DNA from: Oceanihabitans gracilariae
Lineage (GTDB): Bacteria; Bacteroidota; Bacteroidia; Flavobacteriales; Flavobacteriaceae
Direction: 5' to 3'
DNA: 15,586 bases
NCBI RefSeq assembly: GCF_042684485.1
Contig: NZ_JBHULM010000044.1
Location: forward strand, 1-15,586
The notes under the pieces were generated by a model that was given only the letters and a program-made list of their open reading frames with translations, was not told the origin of the DNA and did not search any database. Of the stretch, positions 14,430 through 15,586 are shown piece after piece. Every line of letters begins with the position of its first letter. The first letter of the stretch is position 1. The translations under genes were made by a program, and so were the position numbers.

Positions 14430-15280
14430 AAAATTTTTATTCAATATTAAAGTTGTCACCAAACATTGCTACAGAAGATTCTGTTGCGATAGGAGTTCTT
14501 TTGTTTGATGGTCAAAAATTCCGATGTTATTTTTCTGATAAGAAAAAAAGAATAGCGAATAGATTACTTGATGATAAAAATGTTAATTTAAATTTTATTA
14601 TTAATCAAATTGTTGATAAATGTAATTCTGTAGGCTCTGGTAATGAAGAGTTTAGTCTTTTTTACAAGCTTGATAAATTGTCTGATATGTCTTATTTTGA
14701 TTATTTAAGCAAGTATTCAAATGGTATAATACAGTTTTCTAAACCTATTAACTTGTATGATGAAATTGATGATAATTCTTTTGGTAAATTAGTTAACTTT
14801 TTATTTAAAGAATCAATCAATAAAAGTATTAAAATAGCTAATGATGTTTATTCTTTATCAAGTAATATAATTGAAGATAAATTAATTAATAAAGTAGACA
14901 AAAAAGTACACACGCATTATAAGTTCAAGCCAGAAGCTTTTCCATCTATTTATTTTCCTTATGAAATGGATTGTATTGGTAAGAATGGTTCATTGATTGG
15001 TGCAAAATCTTTGTCATTCGATAAATCTTTACAACTAATTGATAAGAATATAAGTCATTATTTTACGCTTATATCATCTTTAACAAGTAAGTATAATAAA
15101 TCTTTAAAAGATAATAACTTTTATTTAATTTCTGAAGAGCCTGAATCTATAGGCAGTAAAGAACATAAGTTATGGGAATCTGTTAAATATAATGAGTTGA
15201 TTTCGGTTATTCATCCAGAGCAATCAAATGAAGTAGCAGAACTGATAATTAATAAAGAAGCAACTACTTTCTTAGATTAA
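14426..15280 (+). CDS. DUF3037-like protein partnered with the HipA-like kinase, 284 aa
   Basis: The N-terminus (FYSILKLSPNIATEDSVAIGVLLFDGQKFRCYFSDKKKRIANRLL) matches the pattern of DUF3037 proteins: a Y-S-I/L-x-x strand, a [VI]GVLLF strand and a following variable strand. DUF3037 genes frequently sit directly after HipA_2-type kinases, which supports the assignment. At 284 residues it is longer than the usual short DUF3037 protein. The C-terminal 150 residues (from about KVDKKVHTHYKFKP) are unrecognised. No membrane segment or signal peptide is visible. The function of the family is unknown. The 4-bp overlap and fixed pairing suggest it regulates, or forms a complex with, the kinase. Confidence 0.72.
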   Translation: MKNFYSILKLSPNIATEDSVAIGVLLFDGQKFRCYFSDKKKRIANRLLDDKNVNLNFIINQIVDKCNSVGSGNEEFSLFYKLDKLSDMSYFDYLSKYSNGIIQFSKPINLYDEIDDNSFGKLVNFLFKESINKSIKIANDVYSLSSNIIEDKLINKVDKKVHTHYKFKPEAFPSIYFPYEMDCIGKNGSLIGAKSLSFDKSLQLIDKNISHYFTLISSLTSKYNKSLKDNNFYLISEEPESIGSKEHKLWESVKYNELISVIHPEQSNEVAELIINKEATTFLD

Positions 15281-15303
15281 TTTAGTCTATCACATTTCCC
15301 CAC

Positions 15304-15354
15304 AAAATAAAACCCAGTTTATTGCTTAGGCAATAATCCTCTGTCTTTTATTTT
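15304..15354. terminator. nested stem-loop after the DUF3037-like gene
   Basis: AAAATAAAA (15304-15312) can pair with TTTTATTTT (15346-15354), enclosing a perfect 7-bp hairpin (TTATTGC, loop TTAG, GCAATAA, 15319-15336). It lies 24 bp after the last stop codon in the window and ends in a T-rich stretch. It therefore fits a transcription terminator for the kinase unit, although the GC content of the stem is low. Confidence 0.45.
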
Positions 15355-15374
15355 ATTCCGCGCGCCACCACATA

Positions 15375-15523
15375 GTTGGTTTTATGTCACAATAGTTGTA
15401 GCCATAGCTATAATAGCACATTGCTTGTTTTCTTTAAAAGTATCTATTTTAATAAATTAGTACAATAAAAAAGCAAAGAGCTATTGCCAACGCTCAAAAC
15501 AACTATTCCGCCACAAAACCAAC
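15375..15523. repeat. 149-bp imperfect palindrome in gene-free DNA
   Basis: The outer arms 15375-15399 and 15499-15523 are complementary at 21 of 25 positions. The second arm pair 15412-15426 and 15471-15485 matches at 13 of 15. About 44 bp of AT-rich loop lies between them. Two of the four outer mismatches are A-C on the plus strand, which become G-T wobbles on minus, so the minus strand folds better. There is no open frame inside. It could be a miniature inverted-repeat element, another cassette-type site or an element end. It shares no clear sequence with the three sites at the left. The remaining bases to the window end show nothing recognisable. Confidence 0.5.
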
Positions 15524-15586
15524 CCAAAGCTAAGTTACATAATAGAAGTTATAGGAGCAAAAATCCTTTCAATGGTTGCCTACGGC

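Noticed and set aside
15300..15586. Search for a right attachment site matching 3425-3510
   Set aside because: No shared sequence longer than a few bases was found, so the right end of the element cannot be placed from this window.

Overview
The window looks like accessory DNA from a member of the Bacteroidota, most likely Flavobacteriaceae. The DNA is AT-rich throughout, the integrase has the Bacteroidetes conjugative-transposon-type layout, most genes lack a strong Shine-Dalgarno sequence, and one module resembles those of Bacteroidetes integrative elements. No rRNA, tRNA, CRISPR array or housekeeping gene is visible.

Region A (1-3431) is an integron-like gene-cassette array read on the minus strand. 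Three related 131-135 bp structured sites (120-251, 1891-2021, 3297-3431) separate compact cassettes. Each cassette has matching complementary ends (GTTAGGTGCA/TGCACCTAAC and GTTGTGGTTA/TAACCACAAC), as expected for units exchanged through attC-type sites. Read from right to left, the cassettes carry: a RelA/SpoT-domain protein; a two-gene cassette with a 163-aa protein that appears truncated by an in-frame stop and a 326-aa protein; and the start of a further gene cut by the window edge. No recognisable integron integrase (IntI) is present.

Region B (3432-7512) is the left end and mobility module of an integrated element, all on the plus strand: short direct repeats, a tyrosine recombinase, an uncharacterised 413-aa protein, a small helix-turn-helix protein and a protein resembling phage/plasmid replication initiators. 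The element abuts the last cassette site, so it probably inserted into the array or flanks it.

Region C (7513-13520) is a tightly packed three-gene candidate defence operon. It holds an MmeI-family DNA methyltransferase whose N-terminal nuclease motif appears lost, an SF2 DNA helicase, and a GIY-YIG (T5orf172/MUG113-like) nuclease. The arrangement suggests a restriction-modification-like system in which modification, translocation and cleavage sit on separate polypeptides. This is an inference from gene content.

Region D (13605-15280) is a two-gene unit: a HipA-like kinase (HipA_2 type) overlapping a DUF3037-like protein by 4 bp, with no HipB-like antitoxin beside it. Region E (15281-15586) has no gene. 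It holds a terminator-like stem-loop and a 149-bp imperfect palindrome. The right end of the element was not found and may lie outside the window.
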